From Amphibacillus cookii (GTDB lineage Bacteria; Bacillota; Bacilli; Bacillales; Amphibacillaceae), in NCBI RefSeq assembly GCF_016908375.1, contig NZ_JAFBDS010000003.1:1-64000 (forward strand): a stretch of 64,000 nt of DNA, given 5' to 3'. Position numbers and translations under genes: made by a program. The notes beneath the pieces were generated by a model that had not been told where the DNA came from, did not search any database, and saw only the letters and a list, made by a program, of their open reading frames with translations. Position 1 is the stretch's first letter, and every line of letters begins with the position of its first letter. Below are positions 8,607 to 18,641 of this stretch, piece after piece.

Positions 8607-9890
8607 TTAATTTTGAAATTGCTCAATTTCTTGTTCTGTCATTTCTTCACGCCAGATATTGGCACCCAACTTTGTTAATTTTTCAGTTAGTTGCTCATAA
8701 CCACGATCAATGTGCTCTAAACCGGTAATCTCTGTTACGCCTTCTGCGAGTAAAGCGGCAATAATCAAAGCTGCTCCAGCTCGCAAATCGCTCGCACGAA
8801 CTTTAGCCCCTTGTAATTTGACAGGACCTGTTACAATCGCACTCGCACCTTCTAGCTTTATTGTCGCATTCATACGTCTTAATTCATCGATATGTTTAAA
8901 GCGTGCACTATAAATTGTATCTGTTACAATAGATGTTCCCTCTGCTTGTGTCAATAATGAAGTAAAGGGCTGTTGCAGATCTGTTGGGAACCCTGGATGT
9001 ACCAGTGTTTTAATATCTACAGCGGTCAGTGGATATGTTGATCTTATCCTTAACTGTTCCTCTCCTTCTTCTATTTGCACACCCATCTCTCTTAACTTAG
9101 CTAATAATGGTTCAAGATGCTGTGGTATGACATTATCAATAAGCACTTCTTCACCTTGCGCAGCTGCCATTATCGTGTAGGTACCTGCTTCAATACGATC
9201 AGGAATAATCGTATGCATACAACCTGTTAAAGTATCAACACCTTCAATTCGGATAATATCCGTTCCTGCTCCTTTAATTTTCGCGCCCATGCTTGTCAGA
9301 AGCGTTGCAACATCAATAATTTCAGGTTCGCGAGCTGCGTTTTCAATGACTGTTTTCCCTTTTGCTTTTACAGCTGCTAACATAATGTTAATCGTTGCTC
9401 CAACACTGACAACATCTAAATAGATTCTCGCTCCCTTTAGCTGATCTGCCCGTATGTAAACAGCTCCTTGTTCATTGGTAACTTGAGCCCCTAAGGCTTC
9501 AAATCCTTTAATGTGTTGATCGATAGGTCGGGGACCAAGGTGACACCCGCCTGGCAATCCAATCACTGCCCGTTTAAATCGACCAAGCATCGCTCCCATA
9601 AAATAGTATGAGGCACGTAACATCTTCACTTTTCCATTAGGAAGCGGCATCGCTGTCATTGATGATGGATCAATATATACGGCCTCACCATCACGTTTTA
9701 CTGTTCCACCAATCTCTTCCAACAAGGCACTTAATGTTATTACATCTGATATATCTGGTAGCCCTTCGATCACGACTTCTGAATCCGCTAAAATAGTCGC
9801 TGGCAATAAAGCCACTGCACTATTCTTAGCGCCACCAATTCGCACTTCACCTTTTAGTCGCGTTCCACCCTCTACAAATAATTTTTGCAT
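8607..9890 (-). CDS. murA: UDP-N-acetylglucosamine 1-carboxyvinyltransferase (MurA family)
   Basis: Transfers enolpyruvate from PEP to UDP-GlcNAc, the first committed step of peptidoglycan synthesis. The EPSP-synthase-like double-domain fold begins [18 protein letters not shown] (Lys22), and the loop [14 protein letters not shown] holds the PEP-reactive Cys116 targeted by fosfomycin. At 427 residues it is full length. Position between rho and fbaA corresponds to the second MurA of B. subtilis (murAB, also called murZ). The ribosome-binding site (GTGAGG) is weak. Confidence 0.93.
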   Translation of the reverse strand: MQKLFVEGGTRLKGEVRIGGAKNSAVALLPATILADSEVVIEGLPDISDVITLSALLEEIGGTVKRDGEAVYIDPSSMTAMPLPNGKVKMLRASYYFMGAMLGRFKRAVIGLPGGCHLGPRPIDQHIKGFEALGAQVTNEQGAVYIRADQLKGARIYLDVVSVGATINIMLAAVKAKGKTVIENAAREPEIIDVATLLTSMGAKIKGAGTDIIRIEGVDTLTGCMHTIIPDRIEAGTYTIMAAAQGEEVLIDNVIPQHLEPLLAKLREMGVQIEEGEEQLRIRSTYPLTAVDIKTLVHPGFPTDLQQPFTSLLTQAEGTSIVTDTIYSARFKHIDELRRMNATIKLEGASAIVTGPVKLQGAKVRASDLRAGAALIIAALLAEGVTEITGLEHIDRGYEQLTEKLTKLGANIWREEMTEQEIEQFQN

Positions 9891-10180
9891 ATTATAATAG
9901 CCTCACTTTATTAAATAATCGTCTTTTATAGTTACTGTTAGTTTATACGTCTATTTTAGATTAATGCGTAAATTAACATACTGACTCTATTATACAAACA
10001 ATTATCATTTGTATCTACCTTTAAGATGAATAGGGAGTAATTTTTACATGATTTGCGACGAATGTAACAGGTTATATGTAATTTATGTTACAAACCATCA
10101 TAATTGTCATACGTTGACAACTTGTATTATGGCGGTAAGCTAATTCATAACACAACAGGCTTATTTACTATTACGAGCTT
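9891..10180. other. murA upstream region
   Basis: AT-rich intergenic DNA with several TATAAT-like strings on the minus strand, for example TATAAT about 95 bases before murA. No strong -35 element is correctly spaced. No gene, riboswitch or long hairpin was seen. In B. subtilis a transaldolase gene lies here; it is absent. Confidence 0.45.
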
Positions 10181-10286
10181 ATAAAACGAACATTAGCGTC
10201 CGTCCGTTATCACCCACCTCAATTGATTTGCTCTACTCTCTATTTTAAGGAAGGTGTTTTACGGACAGTTATCTGTGATAAAAAAA
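10181..10286 (+). repeat. Family A repeat, copy A4
   Basis: The left end ATAAAACGAACATTAGCGTCCG shows that hairpin 1 and the linker are deleted. Hairpin 2 remains (CACCCACCT against AGGAAGGTG) with the outer CGTCCGT/ACGGAC pairing. The right end TCTGTGATAAAAAAAGG merges with the A-run that is the U-tract of the fbaA terminator. Confidence 0.85.
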
Positions 10287-10312
10287 GGCTACCCAGATGG
10301 GTAACCTTAGAA
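10281..10312 (-). terminator. Intrinsic terminator of fbaA
   Basis: On the minus strand AAGGTTACCC pairs with GGGTAGCCTT, loop ATCT, followed by TTTTTTT. Its U-tract is continuous with the end of repeat A4. Confidence 0.9.
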
Positions 10313-10317
10313 AAAAC

Positions 10318-11172
10318 TTATGCTTTTTGTGAAGAACCAAATTCACGCATTTTGCCAATAACTGTTTCTTTAATTGCATCACGAGATGGGCCTAAATATT
10401 TACGTGGGTCAATCATTTCTGGATTAGCTTCTAAGACTTCACGTACCACTTTAGCCTGTTGAATCTGGTTTTCAGTGTTCACGTTAATTTTAGATGTACC
10501 ATAAGAAATCGCTTTTTGAATATCTTTTGTTGGAATACCTGTACCACCATGCAGTACAAGTGGCACTTCAGCAGCAGAACCAATTTCTTCCATCTCTTTA
10601 AATCCTAAGTTAGGCTCGCCTTTGTATGGACCGTGAACAGATCCAAGTGCTGGAGCTAACGTATCAATACCTGTACGCTCTACTAGCTCTTGGCATTCTT
10701 TAGGATCAGCATAGATAATATCACCTACAACATCGTCTTCTTGTCCACCAACAGTACCAAGTTCTGCTTCAACAGAAACACCATGTAAGTGAGCAAGTTC
10801 AACTACTTTAGATGTAGTAGCAATATTTTCTTCAAATGGATCATGAGATGCATCAATCATAACAGAAGTAAAGCCTGCATGAATCGCTTTTGCACACTGA
10901 TCAAAGCTTGAACCATGATCTAAGTGAATCGCAACAGGAACGGTTGTTCCTTGCGCTTCCATTACCGCTTTAACCATTGCTACGACAACGCCGTAGCCAC
11001 CCATATAGCGGCCAGCACCCTCAGATACACCTAGAATTACTGGAGATTTTTCATCTTCGGCAGCTTGCAAAATTGCTTGAACATACTCTAAATTATTAAT
11101 GTTGAATTGTCCTACTGCGTAACTCCCTGCTTTTGCGTCTTGTAACATTTTTGTCATTGATACTAATGGCAT
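10318..11172 (-). CDS. fbaA: Class II fructose-bisphosphate aldolase
   Basis: Zinc-dependent aldolase that splits fructose 1,6-bisphosphate into DHAP and glyceraldehyde 3-phosphate. Metal and substrate ligands are visible: HLDHGSS (His83, Asp85, His86), the glutamate region [19 protein letters not shown] and LHGGTGIP. The length (284 residues) is typical. The ATG has AAGGAGG. A promoter with a nearby candidate CcpA site lies upstream and a strong terminator follows, so it is probably monocistronic. Confidence 0.95.
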   Translation of the reverse strand: MPLVSMTKMLQDAKAGSYAVGQFNINNLEYVQAILQAAEDEKSPVILGVSEGAGRYMGGYGVVVAMVKAVMEAQGTTVPVAIHLDHGSSFDQCAKAIHAGFTSVMIDASHDPFEENIATTSKVVELAHLHGVSVEAELGTVGGQEDDVVGDIIYADPKECQELVERTGIDTLAPALGSVHGPYKGEPNLGFKEMEEIGSAAEVPLVLHGGTGIPTKDIQKAISYGTSKINVNTENQIQQAKVVREVLEANPEMIDPRKYLGPSRDAIKETVIGKMREFGSSQKA

Positions 11173-11288
11173 GATTGTTCCTCCTTAAAAAGTTAAGAAA
11201 AATTTTGTAAGTATAAAGCCGGTCCAAAAAGGATTTTGAACATGCTCATATAGCCAGTCAATTACAACGGTTGATTGGATACTCTATT

Positions 11289-11317
11289 AGCATACCAATT
11301 TCATTAAATAGGTGCAA
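11289..11317 (-). promoter_or_regulatory. Sigma-A promoter of fbaA
   Basis: On the minus strand TTGCAC and TATGCT are 17 bases apart, and the -10 is extended by TGG. It lies about 115 bases before the fbaA start codon. Confidence 0.65.
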
Positions 11318-11330
11318 CAAAACTTGTCGT

Positions 11331-11345
11331 ATGTAAACGTTTTCT
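11331..11345 (+). promoter_or_regulatory. Candidate CcpA operator (cre) upstream of fbaA
   Basis: ATGTAAACGTTTTCT fits the published consensus WTGNAANCGNWNNCW at every position. It lies just upstream of the -35 of the fbaA promoter, a position more suited to activation than to roadblock repression. CcpA control is inferred from sequence only. Confidence 0.6.
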
Positions 11346-11423
11346 GTGAAAAAAATTAACAATATCATTACTTTTTTTAAAGTTTTTATACGATAATTAG
11401 AAATGAAAGGTTTTTTTGTCAAT

Positions 11424-11789
11424 TTAATCCTGCAAAAGTTGATTAACTTGGTTTTTGGCTTCTAGTATATTAAATGGTTTAGAAAAATAACCTTTTACGG
11501 AGTTAAAACCCTCTATTTTTGGTTTAATTTCATCTACAAGACCACTCATTACAATTGTTGGGATTTGATAACCTTGTGCCTCTAAGTGGGCAATCACTTT
11601 ACCCCCATTCATCATTGGCAACCGATAATCAATGATTAATAAGTCTGGCGGTTGATTTTCTATTGATTTAATAGCTGACTGACCATCTTGACAACTACTG
11701 ACCCGATAGCCTTCACTTCGAATAACTTCTTCTAATAAAAAGCGAATTCCTTTTTGGTCATCAACAATTAAGACACTTTTGTCCATCAT
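11424..11789 (-). CDS. spo0F: Sporulation phosphorelay response regulator Spo0F
   Basis: A single receiver domain of 121 residues with no output domain. The acidic pair Asp10/Asp11, phosphoacceptor Asp54 and Lys104 are all in place. Residue 82 is Ser where B. subtilis Spo0F has Thr, a tolerated change. The surface around the active site (DYRLPMMNG, MSGLVDE) differs clearly from the B. subtilis sequence, so contacts with sensor kinases and Spo0B may have shifted. Position next to fbaA and pyrG, plus a sigma-H-like promoter, supports the assignment. Start ATG-ATG follows GGAGGGG. Confidence 0.87.
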   Translation of the reverse strand: MMDKSVLIVDDQKGIRFLLEEVIRSEGYRVSSCQDGQSAIKSIENQPPDLLIIDYRLPMMNGGKVIAHLEAQGYQIPTIVMSGLVDEIKPKIEGFNSVKGYFSKPFNILEAKNQVNQLLQD

Positions 11790-11829
11790 ATCCCCTCCGA
11801 ATTTTGTTTAATCATGCTTTACACTTGTA

Positions 11830-11859
11830 ATATTCGTGGTTTATCGAGTATTATCCTGC
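11830..11859 (-). promoter_or_regulatory. Sigma-H-like promoter of spo0F
   Basis: On the minus strand GCAGGATAA (-35) and CACGAATAT (-10) are separated by 12 bases. They fit the sigma-H pattern RNAGGAWWW and RNNGAATWW with one mismatch. The -10 lies about 40 bases before the start codon. No convincing 0A box (TGTCGAA) was found nearby. Confidence 0.65.
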
Positions 11860-11953
11860 AAATCCCTGGATTAAACACAAATCACGCGAATAATATAACG
11901 CAGTAGGTTGAAAAGTGTGTGTGACAGCGCTGCATATGCTCCCCACCGCTATT

Positions 11954-12391
11954 TATTATGGTTGTATACTATTTGACGTTGGTGAAGGGAATTCTCCATT
12001 TCATGCGTTTGTGAAATGGGGATAGACTTTCGCTAACGTCTTTTCTATTTCTCTAAAAATAGAAATGGGTTCGGTCATCCAGTGATTCGCTTTCCGCAGG
12101 CACGGCTTCAGCTAACTCATGTGCGCACAAAACGCGCACATGAGTGGATCTTCAGCTCGTGCTATTCCTGCAGGAGTCTCATCATTTCCTGACCGAACCC
12201 GTATGAATTTACGTGTAGATAGCTAAGTTAAGATCTATTGAATCGAAATCAGCCCAAAATGCACCTAACCAAACAAACATTCAAGCAGCATAATCCGACT
12301 TGAATATTTGTGAAATTCATCTATAAAATTGCCGGCAAAAATTCTCACCAACGTCATTTGACAAAGAACCATTTATTATACGACCATAATA
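11954..12391. repeat. Family C element C2 with imperfect terminal inverted repeats
   Basis: A 440-bp noncoding element. The left end TATTATGGTTGTATA..TTTGACGTTGGTGA matches, in reverse complement, the right end (12343-12391), which has about 12 extra bases. The left half repeats the sequence of C1 and C3 in the opposite strand. The core has an outer stem GGGTTCGGTCA/TGACCGAACCC and an inner GCACGGCTTCAGCTCGTGC pattern. Between these is a perfect 12-bp stem ACTCATGTGCGC/GCGCACATGAGT. It resembles a MITE, but no transposase is linked to it. Confidence 0.75.
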
Positions 12392-12393
12392 GA

Positions 12394-12472
12394 ACCACCA
12401 CTTTATTCGCATCACCTGCTATTTGCTTTTAAAGCATAAATAGTTGAAGTGATCGGTGATTAAAGTGGTGGT
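12394..12472 (-). terminator. 79-nt nested hairpin after pyrG
   Basis: The outer stem is a perfect 12 bp, ACCACCACTTTA with TAAAGTGGTGGT. Inside, ATCACC pairs with GGTGAT, CTATTT with AAATAG and GCTTT with AAAGC. On the minus strand it follows the pyrG stop by a few bases and is followed by TCTATTATGG, a poor U-tract. It may act as the pyrG terminator or protect the mRNA 3' end. It touches the end of element C2. Confidence 0.6.
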
Positions 12473-12485
12473 ACCCATGATCGCT

Positions 12486-14084
<1,599 letters not shown>

Positions 14085-14269
14085 TCATCCGCTCCCCATT
14101 TCTAAATATTTTTCGTTTTCCTGTATAATCTCCAAGGTTATCAAATCTATGCTAGCAATAAATATTATCGTTATTACTATTCCTAGATTGATCTACCTTA
14201 TCTCATGAATATATACATTATGAATACCCTATGATTAATATAAGATCATCTCGCTAAATTCCTAACTTA

Positions 14270-14538
14270 AAAACGAACCTTCAAAGTGGGCGGAGGGCTA
14301 CAGGATGTAGGTTATGCAGACGTGGGCCTACAGGATGTAGGTTATGCAGACGTCGCCACAGGACGTGGCGGTCTTAGTCTGTAATCCTTCTTAAAGATGT
14401 GGCGGTTTTAGCCTACGATCTTACCCACTTACTGATGGTTAGTTGAGTGAATCAGGCATTAGCGTCTCCCGCCTTAATAGATGATCTCTGTTCTCTATTT
14501 TGAGGCGGGGGTTTTACCGACGGTTATCCGTGATAAAA
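14270..14538 (+). repeat. Family A repeat, long copy A5 with three CAGGAYG hairpins
   Basis: The 269-bp copy starts AAAACGAACCTTCAA and ends TTACCGACGGTTATCCGTGATAAAA. The loop of hairpin 1 holds an inserted module with a tandem duplication of about 30 bp. Its hairpins CTACAGGATGTAG (14298-14310 and 14328-14340) and GCCACAGGACGTGGC (14355-14369) expose CAGGATG or CAGGACG. Hairpin 2 pairs CCCGCCTTAATAGA with TCTATTTTGAGGCGGG. The right end abuts the rpoE terminator. Confidence 0.85.
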
Positions 14539-14543
14539 CAAAA

Positions 14544-14571
14544 ACGTCCCCCTAATGAATTAGGGGGACGT
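14544..14571 (-). terminator. Intrinsic terminator of rpoE
   Basis: Stem ACGTCCCCCTAAT/ATTAGGGGGACGT with a short loop, followed on the minus strand by TTTTTGTTTTATC. The final U residues run into the end of repeat A5. Confidence 0.9.
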
Positions 14572-14646
14572 AAAATAATATTAACATTATTTCGTAGAGC
14601 CCAAATAAAATATTACGCACTGACGCAAAAAAAGTCAAGCGTCTTT

Positions 14647-15198
14647 TTATTTACGGTCATCTTCTTCATCTTCTTCATCTTCATCTTCTTCCAAGTCTTC
14701 ATCATAGTCTTCTTCATCTTCATCAAAGCTATCTTCAAGGTCCTCTTCTGCGATATCATCACCCAGATCAATTTCATCTTCATCATCATCATAGCTATCT
14801 TCGACAAAATCAAGTGGGACTTCGGTTAGATCTTCATCTGTCTCATCAATCGAAGGTTCAACTTCTTTCTTTGTTGTTTTTCTTTTTTTCTTTTTCTTCT
14901 TTTTCTTAGGTTCAGTTGTTATGTCTTCATCAATTTGTTCAACAGGATACCATATTTTTAAGCCCCATTGGCCTGATCCTATTGTAAGAAAACGCCCATC
15001 AAGGTTAAGATCGGTATAAAACTGCGCAATGTAAGCTTCTTTTTCAACTTTTGAAAAACCTTTTAGCTCAGCAACTTCGTCAAATAGTTCTTTATAATTT
15101 AATGCTTTATTTTCTCTTTCAAGTATCTTCGTTGCTAACTCAATCATTGAATGTTCTTGTTGTTCATCAAGATTTAATTCGGCTAAGCTCACCGTCAA
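14647..15198 (-). CDS. rpoE: RNA polymerase delta subunit
   Basis: Delta binds RNA polymerase of Gram-positive bacteria, displaces RNA and DNA and helps the enzyme recycle and respond to initiating NTP. The N-terminal HARE-HTH domain (about 1-90) contains IAQFYTDLNLDGRF and WGLKIWYPVEQ. A lysine tract follows at about 97-108, and the rest is an unstructured Asp/Glu tail that makes the gene repetitive (GAT/GAA runs). The start is a TTG at 15198 or a GTG at 15192, both behind AAGGGAG; the second has the better spacing. It is followed by its own terminator. Confidence 0.93.
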   Translation of the reverse strand: MTVSLAELNLDEQQEHSMIELATKILERENKALNYKELFDEVAELKGFSKVEKEAYIAQFYTDLNLDGRFLTIGSGQWGLKIWYPVEQIDEDITTEPKKKKKKKKRKTTKKEVEPSIDETDEDLTEVPLDFVEDSYDDDEDEIDLGDDIAEEDLEDSFDEDEEDYDEDLEEDEDEEDEEDDRK

Positions 15199-15274
15199 AG
15201 CACTCCCTTTATCTGAATTATTGTTCTATCAGTATGTAGAACTTTATTTTGGTCTACTCATATGTCTCCAGTAC

Positions 15275-15303
15275 ATTATATGGGTATGCAATCTAAAATG
15301 CAA
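15275..15303 (-). promoter_or_regulatory. Sigma-A promoter of rpoE
   Basis: On the minus strand TTGCAT and TATAAT are exactly 17 bases apart, about 80 bases before the rpoE start. Confidence 0.75.
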
Positions 15304-15336
15304 TATTAATTCCATCTTGTGCAAAACCATCACTAT

Positions 15337-15924
15337 TTATGCTTCGACAAAGCGGATTAACTGATCGATCTTCGCCACAGTTAAATCACCTGAATTATCA
15401 AATATATGAATGTGATCATCAGGAATAGCCCAGTTAATCGTTGGTATAAAATTAACACGTGATTCATAATTCGTCCAATTGTTTAGTTTCCAAGTATCCC
15501 TTACTGTTCCTCGATCTTCAATCCGTTCTCTTTGTTGTTTTATGTCTTGTAACGTTACCACAATCACTTTAACATCGACTTGTTGCTTTGTTTTTCCTGC
15601 TGCAGTTAGTACTTGATCAATCCAGTCCTTATTTTTCAATTCAGCTGTGAAAGGTGAAATCATAAAGACATTTTGCCCGACACGTAAGTTTTCAATACAA
15701 ATATCTTTCGTTGCATCATACTCAAGATCACGAAGGTTCTCTTTGTAAAAATTGGAATCTCGATCGTTCTTATCGAGTCCTTGTTGCTCAAGAAAATGTT
15801 CGACAAAGCGACCACCGACTGTATCACGGTCAAGAAATGCACACGGTATCTTCTCTGCTATCCTCTCTGCTACCGTCGTTTTTCCAGTCCCTGCTACTCC
15901 AACAAAAAATACTAATTTCTGCAT
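15337..15924 (-). CDS. P-loop NTPase, kinase-like (AAA_33/zeta-toxin-like fold)
   Basis: A 195-residue cytoplasmic protein with an N-terminal Walker A loop GVAGTGKTT (residues 9-17). FLDRDTVGGRFVEHFL follows as the likely substrate-facing segment, and a mid-protein hydrophobic strand VKVIVVTL precedes RERIEDRGTVRDTWKLNNW, whose arginines could form an LID-like phosphate clamp. This pattern fits small nucleoside or polyol kinases and zeta-toxin-like phosphotransferases, but the substrate cannot be named. It has no antitoxin-like neighbour. It does not belong to the B. subtilis order at this point, so it is a local insertion. Confidence 0.65.
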   Translation of the reverse strand: MQKLVFFVGVAGTGKTTVAERIAEKIPCAFLDRDTVGGRFVEHFLEQQGLDKNDRDSNFYKENLRDLEYDATKDICIENLRVGQNVFMISPFTAELKNKDWIDQVLTAAGKTKQQVDVKVIVVTLQDIKQQRERIEDRGTVRDTWKLNNWTNYESRVNFIPTINWAIPDDHIHIFDNSGDLTVAKIDQLIRFVEA

Positions 15925-16043
15925 TTTTCTAGCACCTCTTTAATTTTGATTATTTTACTCTATGTTAACGTATACAAAGCTAAATTGCATTGTTTTTCTT
16001 TCTAGACTAACACTTAGAAAATTCAGCCACCATTGGGACTGAC

Positions 16044-16074
16044 AAAGAGACCGCCAATGGTGAACGGTCTCTTT
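16044..16074 (-). terminator. Intrinsic terminator of argS
   Basis: AAAGAGACCG pairs with CGGTCTCTTT around an 11-base loop, with TTTGTC next on the minus strand. It lies about 60 bases past the argS stop. Confidence 0.7.
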
Positions 16075-16131
16075 ATCATCAAAAGGCGTATCTATGAAGG
16101 CTTCATCGATTCACATGAGCCTCTATTTCTT

Positions 16132-17802
16132 TTACATGCTTTCAGGCGCATCAACGCCAATGAGGCGAAGCGCATTAGCAAGAGTGATACGTACCGCTTG
16201 CATTAAGGCTAACCGAGCTTTCGTCTTTTCAGGTTGGTTCGGTTCAAGTACTTTTTCTGCATTATAGTAGCTATGGAGACGCGCTGCTAAATCAAACACA
16301 TATTGTGTCAAGCGATGTGGTGTCCGATTGACGGCAGCATCAGCGATCACTTGCGGAAAATCACCAAGGTGCTTTAAAACGTCTTCTGCTTTATCTGTCA
16401 TTAAGTGCTCCGCTAAATGATTCAAATCAACTTGGAAACCTTTTTCTTCAGCTTGCTTAAGCAATGTACAGATCCGCGCATGTGCATATTGAACATAATA
16501 TACGGGATTATCATTAGACTCTGATTTTGCTAAGTCCATATCAAAATCCAAATGCGCATCACTCGATCGCATCACAAAGAAATAGCGCATCGCATCAATG
16601 CCAACCTCTTCCATTAATTCACGAAGGGTGACTGCTTTACCGGTCCGTTTACTCATCTTCACTTTCTCACCATTTTCAAACAAGTTTACCATTTGGATAA
16701 TTTGAACTTCTAATGTGTGCTCATCATGTCCAAGTGCCTGAATAGCTGCTTTCATGCGTGGAATATAACCATGATGATCTGCTCCCCACACATTAATTAA
16801 TTTATTAAATCCACGATCTAACTTATTTTTATGGTAAGCGATATCTGGTGTTAAATACGTATATGAACCATCATTCTTAACAAGCACGCGATCTTTGTCA
16901 TCGCCAAAAGCTGTGGTTTGAAACCATGTTGCACCTTCATCCTTATATGTAAAACCTTTTTCTTCAAGTAATTGTAACGTCGGTTCAATTTTCCCCTCAT
17001 CATAAAGCGACGTCTCAGAAAACCAGTGGTCAAAAGAAACACGAAAATCAGACAGGTCTTTGGCCAACTTGTCTAACTCATACTTTAACCCATGTTCACG
17101 GAAAAAAGCTCTCCGCTCATGCTCTGGTTTATCCGCCCACTTTTCTCCATATGTTGCTGCAAGTTGTTCACCTATTGCAATAATGTCCTTACCATGATAG
17201 CCATCCTCTGGCATAGGGAAGTCTTTACCAATCGCTTGCATATAGCGGGCCTCAACAGATAAGGCTAAATTATTAATTTGATTTCCAGCATCATTTATAT
17301 AGTATTCACGTTCCACTTCAAAACCAGCAGCATCTAACAAATGACTTAGGGTATCGCCTACTGAAGCACCGCGAGCATGTCCAAGGTGCAAGTCTCCTGT
17401 CGGGTTAGCCGAGACAAATTCGACCTGAACCTTTTCACCTAAACCTGTGTTGGTACGGCCGTAGTTGTCTCCTTCAGTTAAAATCAAAGGAACTAAACGT
17501 GTCAAATAACTGTTATCAATAAAGAAATTAATAAAACCTGGCCCTGCTATATCAACTTGGTCAATCGAAGCTTCAGATTTATCTATGGCTTCAACAAGTT
17601 GTTCAGCAATCTGACGTGGCGCTTTTTTAGCAACACGTGCCAGTTGCATAGCAATATTAGTTGCATAATCTCCATGACTTTTTTCCTTTGGTTTTTCCAA
17701 AATAATATCAGGTATTTGGTCCTCTGTGGTTAATTCTGCTTTCAAAACCGCTTTTTTAATTTCTGCTTTTAAACGATCTTGCATCTCCTGTACAATACTC
17801 AT
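16132..17802 (-). CDS. argS: Arginyl-tRNA synthetase
   Basis: Class I synthetase that charges tRNA-Arg. It has the N-terminal tRNA D-loop domain, the HIGH-type motif HLGH (139-142), the KMSKR loop (382-386) and a C-terminal helical anticodon-binding (DALR) domain that ends RLIGVDAPE. Length (556 residues) is full. The start follows AGGAGG and overlaps the upstream ywiB stop by four bases, so the two genes are cotranslated. Confidence 0.96.
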   Translation of the reverse strand: MSIVQEMQDRLKAEIKKAVLKAELTTEDQIPDIILEKPKEKSHGDYATNIAMQLARVAKKAPRQIAEQLVEAIDKSEASIDQVDIAGPGFINFFIDNSYLTRLVPLILTEGDNYGRTNTGLGEKVQVEFVSANPTGDLHLGHARGASVGDTLSHLLDAAGFEVEREYYINDAGNQINNLALSVEARYMQAIGKDFPMPEDGYHGKDIIAIGEQLAATYGEKWADKPEHERRAFFREHGLKYELDKLAKDLSDFRVSFDHWFSETSLYDEGKIEPTLQLLEEKGFTYKDEGATWFQTTAFGDDKDRVLVKNDGSYTYLTPDIAYHKNKLDRGFNKLINVWGADHHGYIPRMKAAIQALGHDEHTLEVQIIQMVNLFENGEKVKMSKRTGKAVTLRELMEEVGIDAMRYFFVMRSSDAHLDFDMDLAKSESNDNPVYYVQYAHARICTLLKQAEEKGFQVDLNHLAEHLMTDKAEDVLKHLGDFPQVIADAAVNRTPHRLTQYVFDLAARLHSYYNAEKVLEPNQPEKTKARLALMQAVRITLANALRLIGVDAPESM

Positions 17803-18236
17803 CTATTATCCTCCTCAATAGTCAGTCTTACTTTATGTTGACGTTCAGCTTGTTGATTTAATTTTGTCGTGTAATGCAGGACAAGTTCCCCTGCGCGAGT
17901 TGGTGTTAAAGGTTGATAGTCTATCCTTTCAGTATATGTTTCCACATGAATAGCGCCGTACGGATGTCGATACATATGCTCCGTTTTTTTCTGCCGCATA
18001 AACTGCTGTGTCATTTCAACAGCACCTGAACGTTTAATCGTTATTTTCTCCGGTTTTATCGTTATCATCGTGCTCACTTCAGGTTGATCTTCTATTCGCT
18101 CTATAAATCGAATCACCGATTGTGAGTTTGATTGAAACCATTCTCCATTAGCTTCAACACACGTTAATTGTTGATCATTATCTTCAACAATTTCAGTCTG
18201 CAATGTTATTTTAACAAAACATTTCTCTTTATGCAT
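17799..18236 (-). CDS. ywiB: DUF1934 family protein (YwiB)
   Basis: A 145-residue calycin-like beta-barrel protein of unknown function, conserved immediately upstream of argS in Bacillaceae. Visible family features are alternating strand patterns: [12 protein letters not shown], a central [11 protein letters not shown] and the segment [18 protein letters not shown]. No enzymatic motif, signal peptide or membrane segment is present. The ATG has AAGGATGG upstream. Its stop overlaps the argS start, hinting at coupled translation. Confidence 0.85.
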   Translation of the reverse strand: MHKEKCFVKITLQTEIVEDNDQQLTCVEANGEWFQSNSQSVIRFIERIEDQPEVSTMITIKPEKITIKRSGAVEMTQQFMRQKKTEHMYRHPYGAIHVETYTERIDYQPLTPTRAGELVLHYTTKLNQQAERQHKVRLTIEEDNR

Positions 18237-18422
18237 ATGACCATCCTTAAATGTTATCAGTACGTTTAAGTATAGAAATGATTTCAGTTAAACACAAGGG
18301 TATTAATATTTTTTCTTTAAATTTTTTGACTATACCTAACTTGGGGCGCACATCTAAAGGCAGTTAAATATTCGCACAACATGTCTAGAGTTTAATTACT
18401 TCTCTATTTTATTGGATTATTT

Positions 18423-18517
18423 TTATCATAGATAACCGTCCGTAAAACACCCCTATCAAAATAGAAAACAGAGGTAAGGTGATAACAGCGCCGCCTGATT
18501 GAAGGTTCATTTTATAC
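18423..18517 (-). repeat. Family A repeat, copy A6
   Basis: Read on the minus strand it begins TATAAAATGAACCTTCAATCAGG and ends TTTTACGGACGGTTATCTATGATAAAA. Most of hairpin 1 and the linker are deleted and hairpin 2 remains. It is one of two copies in this orientation (with A10). It lies between the speB terminator and ywiB; the stretch 18237-18420 holds no gene. Confidence 0.8.
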
Positions 18518-18566
18518 TAAGGACTTTCAAACCCTATTTCTTCGTTAACATGCTCCTAACATGATT

Positions 18567-18611
18567 AAAGACGAATGAAAAGTAGTTTGGTTCATACCCT
18601 CATTCGTCTTC
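18567..18611 (-). terminator. Intrinsic terminator of speB
   Basis: AGACGAATGA pairs with TCATTCGTCT around a 21-base loop, followed on the minus strand by TTTAATC. It ends the speE-speB operon. Confidence 0.7.
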
Positions 18612-18641
18612 ACGTATCCTATTTACTTCTCACTATTCGTT

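Noticed and set aside
14500-14829. 109-residue plus-strand frame opposite rpoE
   Set aside because: Low-complexity Phe/Ile protein produced by the antisense of the Asp/Glu codon runs of rpoE, with the start in repeat A5. No independent support.
15337-15924. Zeta-type toxin of a toxin-antitoxin pair
   Set aside because: The P-loop fold is compatible, but there is no small antitoxin-like gene beside it and the neighbours are rpoE and argS.
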